Shown here: in pieces, positions 1-8,972 of the stretch
Position numbering within the stretch: the first letter of the stretch is position 1
Layout of the letters: each line of letters opens with the position of its first letter
Assembly: GCA_024400755.1 (NCBI GenBank)
Contig: JAKSMG010000009.1
Coordinates: 1-64,000 of the forward strand
Source: Bacteroidales bacterium
GTDB taxonomy: Bacteria > Bacteroidota > Bacteroidia > Bacteroidales > WCHB1-69
DNA length: 64,000 nt
Direction of reading: 5' to 3'
Made by a program: the position numbers and the translations under genes
The notes under the pieces: model-generated
What the model saw: only the letters and a program-made list of their open reading frames with translations
What the model was told of the DNA's origin: nothing
Databases searched by the model: none

Positions 1-1537
1 AATATCTTGACATTTTCCTAAAAGTTTTTTGTCCAACTTTTAGGGTTCGCCTCAGACCGTGCGTCTCTACAGATGGATATTCCACGGTGATTTTGCGGAA
101 CTTGAAATCCTCGTTGTCCTTCACCTTGCTTTCCACCACCAAATCGCCATCGGCGTAGGTATCGTTGGCAAAGGCCTTGTAGGCCTTCGTTATCAGGGCG
201 ATGCAATTCTCATCAAACTCGTTACGCTTGTTGCCGAGCGGTTTTCTTCTCTTCACACTACACTTGCTCGCATCAATCAACTGAACCTTGCCCACTCGGT
301 CGGCGGACTTGTCCTTGGTTACAATCCAAATGTAAGTGGCAATGCCGGTGTTGTAGAACATATCGTTGGGGATTTGCACGATAGCTTCCAGCCAATCATT
401 CTCCAAGAGGTAGCCACGGATGTTGCTTTCGCCGCTTCCGGCATCGCCCTTGAACAGCGGGGAGCCGTTCTGGATAATCGCCATACGTCCGTTGTCCTTC
501 AGCTTGGCTACACCGTTCAGCACGAACAGCTGCTGGCTGTCGCCGATAGCCGGAAGACCGGCCCCGAAGCGTCCGTACTCGCCCTTCTTGTGTTCTTCCT
601 CCACCTTCGCCTTTTCGTTCTTCCACTCAATGCCGAAGGGCGGATTGGAGATGATGTAGTCGAAGGTGAAGCCCTCGAACATATCGTTGGAAAGAGTGTT
701 GCCGTGTTTCATATTTTCTGCATTGCCTCCCTTGATGAGCATATTTGCCTTGGCAATGGCAAAGGTCTGTTCGTTGAGCTCCTGACCGAATTCCGTGAGG
801 TTGGCTTCAGGGTCAATCTCGTGGAGTTTCTCGGATAGGCAGTCGAGCATTTGCGAAGTGCCCATCGCCATATCGTACATCGTGGCGGTGATGCCTTCCT
901 CATTCAAACTCGATTTTTTTGGTGCAACCAACAGTTCTGCCATCAGGTAGATAATGTCCCGAGCAGTGAAGTGCGCTCCCGCCTGTTCGTCATAACTTTC
1001 AGAGAACTTGCGTACCAACTCCTCGAATATGTAGCCCATATCCACAGCCGAAATCACATCCAAACCCATATACGCCTTCTTGGAACAGAACTCCTGAATG
1101 ACATTGTAGAGGATGCCGTTGTTGTCCAACTTGGTAATTTCCTTGTCAAAGTCAAACTTCTCCAAAATGTCAATGACGTTGGTGGAAAAATGGTTGAGAT
1201 AACTGCGGAAGTTGTCGGCTATGTTGTCTGCATCAGACAGCAGACCTTCCAATGTGAAAGGCGAAAGGTTATAGAAATCGTAACCCGATGCTTTGGTGAG
1301 GAAACCCGCTTTAACAGCAATGCCACGCTTGTCCAATTGGGCATTGGTATCCAATACCTGCTGTTTGGTGGGGGCGAGCACGTCGCTGAAACGCTTGATG
1401 ACGCACATTGGCAGCACCACGTTTCCGTATTCGTGCGGTTTGTAAGTGCCCACGAGTTTGTCGGCGATGGTCCAGATAAGGTTGGCCTTTTCCTGAATAT
1501 TCACAGTGGTTTTACGAGAAAGTTCTTCAATGCTCAT
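1..1537 (-). CDS. hsdM: Type I restriction-modification DNA methylase subunit M (partial, 3' end off window)
   Basis: HsdM transfers a methyl group from S-adenosylmethionine to adenine in a type I restriction-modification complex. I translated the minus frame from the ATG at 1537: it begins MSIEELSRKT and stays open for 512 codons to the window edge. The N-terminal helical HsdM_N part covers about residues 1-130. The methylase core follows, with the glycine-poor SAM region DMAMGTSQMLD and the catalytic NPPF motif in YIISNPPFGIEW. Neither HsdS nor HsdR is in the window; they would lie to the left. The last ~28 codons, after FRKITVEYP, do not resemble the usual RPLRLNF-type continuation. They read through a GCGTCTCTAC repeat (61-70) and a 9-bp hairpin (18-43), so the C-terminus may be altered. 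Family call is firm; integrity is uncertain. Confidence 0.9.
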   Translation of the reverse strand, partial: MSIEELSRKTTVNIQEKANLIWTIADKLVGTYKPHEYGNVVLPMCVIKRFSDVLAPTKQQVLDTNAQLDKRGIAVKAGFLTKASGYDFYNLSPFTLEGLLSDADNIADNFRSYLNHFSTNVIDILEKFDFDKEITKLDNNGILYNVIQEFCSKKAYMGLDVISAVDMGYIFEELVRKFSESYDEQAGAHFTARDIIYLMAELLVAPKKSSLNEEGITATMYDMAMGTSQMLDCLSEKLHEIDPEANLTEFGQELNEQTFAIAKANMLIKGGNAENMKHGNTLSNDMFEGFTFDYIISNPPFGIEWKNEKAKVEEEHKKGEYGRFGAGLPAIGDSQQLFVLNGVAKLKDNGRMAIIQNGSPLFKGDAGSGESNIRGYLLENDWLEAIVQIPNDMFYNTGIATYIWIVTKDKSADRVGKVQLIDASKCSVKRRKPLGNKRNEFDENCIALITKAYKAFANDTYADGDLVVESKVKDNEDFKFRKITVEYPSVETHGLRRTLKVGQKTFRKMSRY

Positions 1538-1566
1538 AAGTTGCAACAAAATGAATTTATATGTTG

Positions 1567-1574
1567 CAAAAATA
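1567..1574 (-). promoter_or_regulatory. -7 box of the hsdM promoter
   Basis: The minus strand reads TATTTTTG, a perfect match to the Bacteroidota -7 consensus TAnnTTTG, 30 bases upstream of the hsdM ATG. A TTTG lies about 22 bases further upstream as a possible -33 element. Transcription would start near 1560, giving a short leader. Confidence 0.6.
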
Positions 1575-1841
1575 GCAATTTTTAAAGGAAAAAGTGCAAA
1601 AAATCGAGCAAAAAAATGAAATTAACAATTTCAGCACATTTTGCTGCTACGGCAGAAAATAAATTGTTCGGTGGTGATGGCTGCGGACAGGACCATTAAT
1701 TTTTTGAATAAAAACACAACAAGTTAATGGTTTACACAATAGCGTCTTGCATTGTATAAACCATCAACACTAAAGATATAAAATTTTCAGTTATTTGATT
1801 TGCGAATATATCGATATGATTCTAACTTCAATCAAGCCGAT
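1575..1841. other. Intergenic region with a 14-bp hairpin and a short direct repeat
   Basis: No convincing gene. It holds an inverted repeat with arms 1727-1740 and 1751-1764 (14 bp, one mismatch, 10-base loop). A CCATTAA/TTAATGG pair (1693-1699, 1724-1730) overlaps its left arm. A 15-base near-repeat TATCGATAyGATTCT occurs at about 1809 and 1843; the second copy includes the stop codon of the dehydrogenase. No T-run follows the hairpin, so a simple terminator is not supported. Confidence 0.5.
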
Positions 1842-3017
1842 TTATCGATACGATTCTTGCAGGATTCTTACGATTTCCTCGTGCGTGAGGGGTTGTATAT
1901 CCTGTGTGTAAAGTCTGGCCATAACGGTCATCGCATTGCTTGCCATTGCGTCAAACTCCTCTGGAACAATGCCATAATCGCTCATTTTAAGTTCATCAAC
2001 ACCAAATATCTTTTGAAAATCGAGGAGTGCCGAAATAAAATCCTCTGGACATGCGGCATCTTCCTTTCCCATATATTTTGCCATTCGAATAAGGCGGTCG
2101 TCGGCCACGTGCTGACGCAGAATAGCATTGTAATAGGCCTTGCTGATCATAATGAGTCCGGCACCATGCGGCAGCGACTCGTGGTACGCACTCAATGCGT
2201 GCTCAATGCTGTGTTCCGCCGTGCAGGTACTGACCACCATAGAAGTTCCCGAAAGCATTGTGGCGAAGGCCATTTTTGCCCGTGCCTCGACATTTTTACC
2301 ATCTCGGTACGCTATCGGCAGATTTTCCACGATATGGCGAATACCGGTCTCTTGCAGCATATCGCTATACAAGTTGGCTGATTTGCACAGACAACCCTCC
2401 AACAATTGATAAAGGGCGTCAAAACCCTGGAAAACCGTATATTCCGGAGGAACGGTGGTTTGCAGTTCCGGATCAATGATTGCGTATGTGGCGAAAGAAG
2501 AAAATATGCCCAACTTTTCTTTTGTTTTGAGATTGGTGATTACGCCGCCGGCATCAACTTCGGAACCCGTTCCGGCGGTGGTCGGAATCGCAATCCAAGG
2601 CAGCGGAGCATGAATCGGAGTCTTCCTCTTACCTGTTCCGCTCATCACGTAGTCCCAAAGGTCACCTTCGTTGGTAGCTTTCATAGCCATAACCTTGGCC
2701 GAATCCATCACACTGCCACCTCCCAAGGCAATGATAAAATCACAATTTTCGCTCTTAGCCCATTCGGCACCTTCTTCCACCGTTTCTTTCAACGGATTGG
2801 CCTGAATACGGTCAAAAACGACATAGGCACACCCCGATTGACGCAACTCGTTCTCCAAACGGTCAAGATAGCCATTGGCCCGCGTAGATTTGCCTTTGCT
2901 AATAACGACAAGTGCCTTTTGTCCAGGCATAGGAAGAGTGTGAAGTTCGTTAAGTCGTCCCGCACCAAATACAACGCGCGGAGAATTTGGAACATTGAAA
3001 GACAATAATGATGCCAT
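1842..3017 (-). CDS. Iron-containing alcohol dehydrogenase family protein with an altered metal site
   Basis: Cytoplasmic group III (iron-type) dehydrogenase of 391 residues, the usual size, expected to interconvert alcohols and aldehydes or ketones with NAD(P)H. The Rossmann half carries the cofactor loop ALGGGSVMDSAK (about 97-108) and the family signature PTTAGTGSE near 145-153. In the C-terminal half the four metal ligands are normally Asp-His-His-His. Here they map to D200, Q204, H273 and H284: the DALxH motif reads DALYQ. I confirmed the CAA codon in the DNA. The protein may therefore bind metal differently or be inactive. It stands alone between hsdM and dnaK and is separated from dnaK by a terminator. 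The substrate cannot be told from the sequence. Confidence 0.88.
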   Translation of the reverse strand: MASLLSFNVPNSPRVVFGAGRLNELHTLPMPGQKALVVISKGKSTRANGYLDRLENELRQSGCAYVVFDRIQANPLKETVEEGAEWAKSENCDFIIALGGGSVMDSAKVMAMKATNEGDLWDYVMSGTGKRKTPIHAPLPWIAIPTTAGTGSEVDAGGVITNLKTKEKLGIFSSFATYAIIDPELQTTVPPEYTVFQGFDALYQLLEGCLCKSANLYSDMLQETGIRHIVENLPIAYRDGKNVEARAKMAFATMLSGTSMVVSTCTAEHSIEHALSAYHESLPHGAGLIMISKAYYNAILRQHVADDRLIRMAKYMGKEDAACPEDFISALLDFQKIFGVDELKMSDYGIVPEEFDAMASNAMTVMARLYTQDIQPLTHEEIVRILQESYR

Positions 3018-3097
3018 AATATTATTTTTTACAGATAAATTTGAATAAAAAATACGACTACTCTATACGCATTCCCATTTTTTGTCAGCTAACAAAA

Positions 3098-3142
3098 TAA
3101 AAAAGTAGAAACAGCATATAAATATACGCTGTTTCTACTTTT
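3098..3142 (-). terminator. Rho-independent terminator of dnaK
   Basis: A perfect 15-bp inverted repeat, arms 3101-3115 and 3128-3142 with a 12-base AT-rich loop, lies just past the dnaK stop. Read on the minus strand it is followed by a T-run. It separates dnaK from the dehydrogenase gene. Confidence 0.85.
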
Positions 3143-3155
3143 GCACTATTCATTG

Positions 3156-5090
3156 TTATTTTACTTCCTCAAAGTCCACGTCTTGAACTTCCTGGTCGTT
3201 CTTGCCATTGTTGTTGCCACCCTGAGGACCGGCCTGACCAGCACCTGGGTTGGCACCTGCGAATGGATCCTGTGGATTGGCACCGCCACCATTCTGCTGA
3301 TACATCTTTGCGGAAGCGGCTTGCCAAGCACCCTGCAATTCTGCGGTAGCGGCATCAATAGCAGCCATGTCCTTCTTGTCGTGGGCTTCTCTCAACTTAG
3401 CGGCTGCTGCTTCAATCTTGGCCTTGTCGTCAGCGGGAACCTTGTCGCCAAATTCCTTCAGCTGCTTTTCAGTCTGGAATACCAAGCTGTCGGCGGCATT
3501 CAGTTTGTCAATCTCTTCTTTGGCTTTCTTGTCGGCATCGGCATTGGCTTCGGCTTCGGCCTTCATTCTCTTGATTTCGTCATCAGACAAACCTGACGAA
3601 GCTTCGATTCTGATCTTCTGTTCCTTGCCAGAAGCTTTATCTTTAGCGGTTACATTCAAAATACCGTTTGAGTCAATATCGAAAGTCACTTCAATCTGAG
3701 GAATTCCTCTCATAGCGGCCGGAATGCCATCCAAGTGGAAACGACCAATGCTCTTGTTTTGAGCGGCCATTGGGCGTTCACCCTGCAACACGTGGATTTC
3801 TACGGAAGTCTGGTTATCCACAGCCGTAGTGAAGGTTTCCGTCTTCTTGGTTGGGATGGTCGTGTTCGATTCAATCAACTTGGTCATCACACCACCGAGG
3901 GTTTCCAAACCGAGTGACAACGGAGTAACATCAAGCAAAAGGATGTCCTTTACATCACCGCTCAGCACGCCACCTTGGATAGAGGCGCCGATAGCCACCA
4001 CTTCGTCTGGGTTAACGCCCTTTGAAGGAGCTTTGCCGAAGAAATCTTCCACCACTTTCTGAATAGCTGGGATACGGGTTGAACCACCCACCAAAATCAC
4101 TTCGTCGATATCAGAAGTGCTGTAACCTGCGTCAGACAAGGCCTTCTTACAAGGTTCGATAGTGGCACGAATCAGGTCGTCGCAAAGTTGTTCAAACTGA
4201 GCACGGGTCAAAGTACGTACCAAGTGCTGTGGAACGCCATCGATAGGCATAATGTATGGAAGGTTGATTTCCGTAGAATTAGAGCTGGAGAGTTCGATTT
4301 TGGCCTTTTCTGCGGCTTCTTTCAAACGTTGCAGTGCCATTGCGTCTTTTCTCAGGTCAACATTGAAATCCTTCTTGAATTCTTCTGCCAACCAGTCAAT
4401 GATTTTGTGGTCGAAGTCGTCACCACCGAGGTGAGTATCACCATTGGTAGATTTCACTTCAAAAACGCCGTCGCCCAATTCAAGGATGGAGATATCGAAA
4501 GTACCGCCACCGAGGTCGAAAACGGCCACCTTTGAATCTGATTTTTTCTTGTCCAAGCCGTAAGCCAAAGCAGCAGCCGTAGGTTCGTTGATAATACGTT
4601 TCACAGTCAAACCTGCGATTTCACCGGCTTCTTTCGTTGCTTGACGCTGCGAGTCGCTAAAATAGGCAGGAACGGTGATAACAGCTTCTGTAACGCTGGT
4701 ACCCAAATAGTCTTCAGCAGTCTTTTTCATTTTCTGAAGAACCATAGCAGAAATTTCCTGCGGAGTATAGGCACGATCGTCAATTTTCACCACCGGCATA
4801 TTGTTGGCTGAACGTTCCACCTTATATGGTACACGTTCAATTTCCTTACTTACGCGGTCAAATGTTTCACCCATAAATCTCTTGATGGAGAAGATGGTCT
4901 TGGTTGGATTCGTGATGGCCTGACGTTTGGCAGGATCGCCCACTTTACGTTCATTGTCGCCAACAAAAGCCACAATAGACGGAGTGGTTCTTCTACCTTC
5001 ACTGTTAGGTATTACTACAGGTTCGCTACCTTCCATTACCGCAACACAAGAGTTCGTGGTTCCTAAGTCGATTCCAATAATTTTTCCCAT
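3156..5090 (-). CDS. dnaK: Chaperone protein DnaK (Hsp70)
   Basis: ATP-driven Hsp70 chaperone in the cytoplasm, working with DnaJ and GrpE, neither of which is adjacent here. The 644-residue protein is full length. The ATPase domain opens with [16 protein letters not shown] and contains the phosphate-2 loop [12 protein letters not shown]. The linker region [14 protein letters not shown] marks the start of the substrate-binding domain. The tail is rich in Gly and Asn and ends [11 protein letters not shown], the conserved acidic DnaK C-terminus. It is a single-gene transcript: a terminator lies after it and the gldN terminator lies upstream. A 13-base palindrome about 200 bases upstream may be a heat-shock operator (inference). 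Confidence 0.99.
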   Translation of the reverse strand: MGKIIGIDLGTTNSCVAVMEGSEPVVIPNSEGRRTTPSIVAFVGDNERKVGDPAKRQAITNPTKTIFSIKRFMGETFDRVSKEIERVPYKVERSANNMPVVKIDDRAYTPQEISAMVLQKMKKTAEDYLGTSVTEAVITVPAYFSDSQRQATKEAGEIAGLTVKRIINEPTAAALAYGLDKKKSDSKVAVFDLGGGTFDISILELGDGVFEVKSTNGDTHLGGDDFDHKIIDWLAEEFKKDFNVDLRKDAMALQRLKEAAEKAKIELSSSNSTEINLPYIMPIDGVPQHLVRTLTRAQFEQLCDDLIRATIEPCKKALSDAGYSTSDIDEVILVGGSTRIPAIQKVVEDFFGKAPSKGVNPDEVVAIGASIQGGVLSGDVKDILLLDVTPLSLGLETLGGVMTKLIESNTTIPTKKTETFTTAVDNQTSVEIHVLQGERPMAAQNKSIGRFHLDGIPAAMRGIPQIEVTFDIDSNGILNVTAKDKASGKEQKIRIEASSGLSDDEIKRMKAEAEANADADKKAKEEIDKLNAADSLVFQTEKQLKEFGDKVPADDKAKIEAAAAKLREAHDKKDMAAIDAATAELQGAWQAASAKMYQQNGGGANPQDPFAGANPGAGQAGPQGGNNNGKNDQEVQDVDFEEVK

Positions 5091-5291
5091 AATTGTAATT
5101 TTTAATTGTTATTATTCTTTTTATTTTTCAATTCCAATGTCGTCATTGAAAGACAACACTTCCCCCTTTGCAATTATTATGCCAAATATTTTCATTACTG
5201 ATTTTATGCCGAATTTTCACATTATTTGTTCAGTCGAATATAATTCAATGCCAAAAGTGGTTATTGAAAATCAAAATACACTGACAAAGAC

Positions 5292-5304
5292 TGACATTTT
5301 GTCA
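5292..5304. promoter_or_regulatory. Palindrome upstream of dnaK, candidate operator
   Basis: TGACATTTTGTCA is a 13-base palindrome with 5-base arms. It lies between the gldN terminator and dnaK in a 215-base untranslated stretch, and another TGACA begins 11 bases before it. The position upstream of a heat-shock gene suggests a regulator site, but no factor can be named. The rest of 5091-5291 is AT-rich with no clear -7 box. Confidence 0.35.
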
Positions 5305-5305
5305 T

Positions 5306-5334
5306 AAAAAAAGGAAGGCCGCAAAGCCTTCCTT
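5306..5334 (-). terminator. Rho-independent terminator at the end of the por/gld operon
   Basis: Arms AAGGAAGGC (5311-5319) and GCCTTCCTT (5326-5334) pair perfectly around a 6-base loop. On the minus strand the stem is followed by a run of T. It lies about 30 bases after the gldN stop. Confidence 0.9.
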
Positions 5335-5365
5335 ATATGTTAATCATGAAAAAGTAATATTTATT

Positions 5366-6334
5366 TTAGAATTCCCAGAGGTCACTTTCGTAAGTACGAA
5401 GTTTTTCTGTGATTCTTTCAGATTCAATCATCTGATCACGAGCATTGGCAATATATTCTGAAATCTGACGATCATAAACATTGTCTTCTGCGTAAATATA
5501 GCCATTGAAATCTCTCTTGAAAGTAATGGCATCGTCAAATGACAATCTTTGTGCATTGTTCTTTACATTGAAGATTTCTTGTTTTACCAAGAAAGGTCTG
5601 AGTTCTTCATAGTAAATGTGACCAATACGTCTTCTTGTTTTTTGAGCGCGAACTTCTTCCTCAGCTTCTTCTTCATCATCATAGTTGCTGCTACTTGCAG
5701 TTTCACGTTCATACTCCAAAATGGGTTCCAATTCAAGAATGCGAACATAATACTTAGAAGTCTGCTTATCAAAGAACCAAACTTCCTTAATATTATAAGA
5801 CATCACGTTTTTCGCACTGAATTGTTCATAGATGGTAGTATAATCGATGATGTCGCCACTTTCCGGATCAACAATAGGCTGCTGGATTTCACGAGTCAAA
5901 GAAGTCTGCAGTTCTTCGCGAGAATAAGGAGTAGTACACAATTCGTCGCTATAGACTGGCAAAGAATTCTCGTTATCGGGATTAGCAAAGTCAATGGCAT
6001 CAAAAATAGTTTGAGCCAAACTTCTCCAAGTGCCCTTAGTTTCAGCGGGAAAATAAAAAGGATGATTTTTCTTGTCGCGAAGGTCAATACGACGCCAAAT
6101 CACGTGATAGTACATCACATCGGCTTGACGTTGATAGGCAAAAGGAACAGCTTCTGCAAATTCACCTGTCGTTTCTTGTTTCCAAGGAGTTTCCACAGGT
6201 TTGCGAACCGGCTGCACCATCGTGCTACCTTCAATCTGCTCTTGAACTTGCTCTGTTTCCTCGCCTTCATCTACCTGTGCGAAAGCAACGGTAGAAGCAA
6301 GGAGAGCAATGAATAATAGACTTAACTTTTTCAT
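5366..6334 (-). CDS. gldN: Type IX secretion / gliding motility protein GldN (PorN)
   Basis: Periplasmic component of the type IX secretion system. Known PorN/GldN proteins form a large ring with the lipoprotein GldK/PorK beneath the outer membrane. The 322-residue product begins with a signal peptide (MKKLSLLFIALLASTVAFAQ). It continues with the family pattern of paired WRRIDLRDKKNHPFY and KEVWFFDKQTSKYYVRILEL segments. An acidic stretch (DDEEEAEEEV) lies about two thirds along. It is the last gene of the porP-gldK-gldL-gldM-gldN cluster, 19 bases after gldM, and is followed by a strong terminator. Gene order and sequence both support the call. Confidence 0.95.
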   Translation of the reverse strand: MKKLSLLFIALLASTVAFAQVDEGEETEQVQEQIEGSTMVQPVRKPVETPWKQETTGEFAEAVPFAYQRQADVMYYHVIWRRIDLRDKKNHPFYFPAETKGTWRSLAQTIFDAIDFANPDNENSLPVYSDELCTTPYSREELQTSLTREIQQPIVDPESGDIIDYTTIYEQFSAKNVMSYNIKEVWFFDKQTSKYYVRILELEPILEYERETASSSNYDDEEEAEEEVRAQKTRRRIGHIYYEELRPFLVKQEIFNVKNNAQRLSFDDAITFKRDFNGYIYAEDNVYDRQISEYIANARDQMIESERITEKLRTYESDLWEF

Positions 6335-6353
6335 GATATTTTTGCTTTAATAA

Positions 6354-7970
6354 TTATTTCAAACGAATGGTAATTTCATCCAAAGTTCTCGGACCAGCCT
6401 CGCAAGATGCCTTGATACCGGTAAAGATAATGGTTGTACCGGCTGGAGACTTGGCGATCTTTGACTTCACGGCTTCGCTGAAGTTGGCACCTGTACAAGT
6501 CAAAGGATTGTCTTCGTAACCTTTGGAAATAAAGATAACCTGATAAGAAGTGATTTTCCATTTCAAATCGTATGCGAAATCTTCACCCATTGAAGCTCTC
6601 AAGAATGGGTTAGAAGTCAATTCTGCTTTACTTCTCTTACCACCTCTAATGTTGGCACCGATCGTGGCACGAGGATCTGGAACACGTTTAACACGGAAAG
6701 TAGTAGAACCCATAGCCTGAGTCTTATTTCCAGTTTTGGCACTAACAGTTGCTTCAACGGTTTTACCAATTAAAGAGGTTGGAACGGAAACGTTAAATTT
6801 ACCAGCTTCAGCACGAGTAACACCGCAACCAGGGAAATTAACAGACAACTGATCAGGAGCCACAGGAGCAGATACAGATACTGGGTTAGCAATACCAGCA
6901 TAAAGAACATTCATCTTATCGGCAGAGATGGTTGCAGATGGTTTAACCACCATATAACGATCGCTGAATGGATAACACTGATCTGTTCCGTCTGGTGCTT
7001 TAACCTTAATCAAACCGGCATATTTTTGTTCACCAAGGCTACTAGCAGCCAATTCCAATTGAACAAGGCCATTTTCACCTTCCAATTTGGTAGCATTACC
7101 AATTTGGTCAACCGTCATAGTATCAGCACCCATTCTGTAATAAACTTCAGGGGTTTGCTTGGTATCGTATGCAGCCACAATGATATCTGCGGTGTACTTG
7201 TCACCAGTGAACACCATTCTGGAATCAGGAATGGCCTTACCAGAAATATTGTCAAACTTAAAGTCATTAGCACTGATAGATGCCTTAATGTATTCCAGCA
7301 TTTTAGATTCTGCGTTGCGAATTTCACCTTCGGTAGTATTAATCAAGGTAACTGTCGCAGCCATGATAACATCATCAAACATATGTTCTTCCCAAGACTG
7401 CTTAACCGCACCTTCCTTACCAGTAAAGGTTTCTTCTACATTCAAGCCAAGAAGTTCAGACATACCTTTGCGTTGCTGAGGATCATCAACCAAAGCCAAG
7501 ATGTCTTGTTTGTACTTCAAAATGGATTCTTTCATCTTTTTAGCATGACCTTGACCGAGGAGAAATTGGGTTGGCTTACTTCTTTCATCCTTAGAATCAA
7601 TCGTCTTAACGGTTTTAGGCTTACCGTCTTTATCTTCGTAAGAACCATCAACGTAGATAATCAACTCTTTCTTCATAGCTTCGATTTCGTCAATCAAAGC
7701 ATTGGTCTTTTGCTTTAAGACATTGGCTTTTTGTTCGGCATCTTTCACTTTTTCAGCACCCTGAATAATTTTTTGTGCCTGCAGCCAAGAGTATGCACTT
7801 TCATTATTAGCAATTGAATTATCGGTTGTCGAAACCATTGTTTCATCAACCAATGAGAAGGCTTCAATGATATCTTTTGACACATTCAATGCCAACATAG
7901 CGGTCAGCACCAAATACATCATACCGATCATCTTTTGCCGCGGGGTTTCCGGACAATTTGTTGCACCCAT
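6354..7970 (-). CDS. gldM: Type IX secretion / gliding motility protein GldM (PorM)
   Basis: GldM and GldL form the inner-membrane motor that drives type IX secretion. The 538-residue protein starts MGATNCPETPRQKMIGMMYL and has a single N-terminal membrane helix (about 13-35). This is the helix that packs inside the GldL bundle in solved motors. The remainder is a long periplasmic shaft, known from the family to fold into successive Ig-like domains that reach the GldK/N ring. The tail (GTTIIFTGIKASCEAGPRT) matches the family end. It is cotranscribed with gldL, 41 bases upstream, and gldN, 19 bases downstream. Confidence 0.96.
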   Translation of the reverse strand: MGATNCPETPRQKMIGMMYLVLTAMLALNVSKDIIEAFSLVDETMVSTTDNSIANNESAYSWLQAQKIIQGAEKVKDAEQKANVLKQKTNALIDEIEAMKKELIIYVDGSYEDKDGKPKTVKTIDSKDERSKPTQFLLGQGHAKKMKESILKYKQDILALVDDPQQRKGMSELLGLNVEETFTGKEGAVKQSWEEHMFDDVIMAATVTLINTTEGEIRNAESKMLEYIKASISANDFKFDNISGKAIPDSRMVFTGDKYTADIIVAAYDTKQTPEVYYRMGADTMTVDQIGNATKLEGENGLVQLELAASSLGEQKYAGLIKVKAPDGTDQCYPFSDRYMVVKPSATISADKMNVLYAGIANPVSVSAPVAPDQLSVNFPGCGVTRAEAGKFNVSVPTSLIGKTVEATVSAKTGNKTQAMGSTTFRVKRVPDPRATIGANIRGGKRSKAELTSNPFLRASMGEDFAYDLKWKITSYQVIFISKGYEDNPLTCTGANFSEAVKSKIAKSPAGTTIIFTGIKASCEAGPRTLDEITIRLK

Positions 7971-8011
7971 ATTACTTCTTTTTTATAATTATAAGATTAA
8001 TTGAGTTAAAA

Positions 8012-8917
8012 TTAGTTTGCCACATTCATAGCAGCAACCATCTTACCGTAAACATTGCTCAATTTGGCAACATTCTTCGTTAATTGGTCAACTTCTTTCT
8101 TGTACATTTCAGTATTAGCCAATGAAGCGTTCAAGTTGGCGGCAAAATTATTCATACTGTCTTCAATATTCTTGCTTGCCTTAGACATAGCTTCGGTGCT
8201 CTTCATTTGCATTTCATACATAGTATTGATAGAAGTCAAATTCTGGTTCAATTTGTTCAATTGATCATTATAAGAACCTGTATCAGTCTTCAAAGCCTTG
8301 GTAGTGTCTTCGTAAATCTTAGCCAAGTTACCTACTGCGTTAGCGGCTTTCTGTACATTTTCAAGATATGCGGCAGAAATGTTGGAATCGGTATCCAAAG
8401 ATTTAGAAGTCTTATCATATTGAACAGTCAAGTTTCTAACTGATTCAGCGGCTTTCTTCAAGTTGTTAACATAACCATCGGTAGCAGCAGTAGCGTCTGC
8501 GGCGCCACTAAGTTTGCGAGCATTTTCGCTTAAGTTACGCATTCCGCTTGCCAAACTTTCGATTAATTCAGGACCAATCTTAGCTTCAGTAAGCATTTGA
8601 TCAAGTTGTTGAGTAGGAGTAGTTCCAGCGATAGCTTTCTTTTTGTCAGCTTTCTTAGGTGTTTCTTGATCTTCGTCACCTACGGCTAATTCAGGATAAA
8701 CCAATGCCCAATTGTAATCAACGTGAAGAGGTTCGAAAGCAGAGAAGAAGAAGATAATGGCTTCAGTACCCATACCAAGCATCAACATGACGCCTGCACC
8801 AGGATAGTGTTGAATTTTAAATAGAGCACCTAAAATAACGATTGAAGCACCCCAGCCATACAATTTGGTCATAAAGTTTTTGTAACCTTTACTTCTAACG
8901 AATTTGTAAAGTCCCAT
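8012..8917 (-). CDS. gldL: Type IX secretion / gliding motility protein GldL (PorL)
   Basis: Inner-membrane motor subunit thought to use the proton gradient. Two membrane helices lie near the N-terminus, around residues 17-35 and 40-62, with a charged Glu in the second (GMGTEAIIFFFSAFEP). In the family this Glu is implicated in proton flow. The remaining ~230 residues are predicted cytoplasmic and rich in Asn, Ala and Leu repeats consistent with coiled coil. Length (301) is normal. It sits between gldK and gldM in the usual order. Confidence 0.96.
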   Translation of the reverse strand: MGLYKFVRSKGYKNFMTKLYGWGASIVILGALFKIQHYPGAGVMLMLGMGTEAIIFFFSAFEPLHVDYNWALVYPELAVGDEDQETPKKADKKKAIAGTTPTQQLDQMLTEAKIGPELIESLASGMRNLSENARKLSGAADATAATDGYVNNLKKAAESVRNLTVQYDKTSKSLDTDSNISAAYLENVQKAANAVGNLAKIYEDTTKALKTDTGSYNDQLNKLNQNLTSINTMYEMQMKSTEAMSKASKNIEDSMNNFAANLNASLANTEMYKKEVDQLTKNVAKLSNVYGKMVAAMNVAN

Positions 8918-8972
8918 AATGATTTTTTTTTGTTTGTTAAGTTATTTTGTTAATTATGAATTTTTTCGAATT

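Noticed and set aside
59..838. Long plus-strand reading frame opposite hsdM
   Set aside because: The minus strand gives a clear HsdM with methylase motifs; the plus frame is its antisense and resembles nothing.
3156..5090. Several plus-strand frames opposite dnaK
   Set aside because: Antisense shadows of a highly conserved full-length gene.
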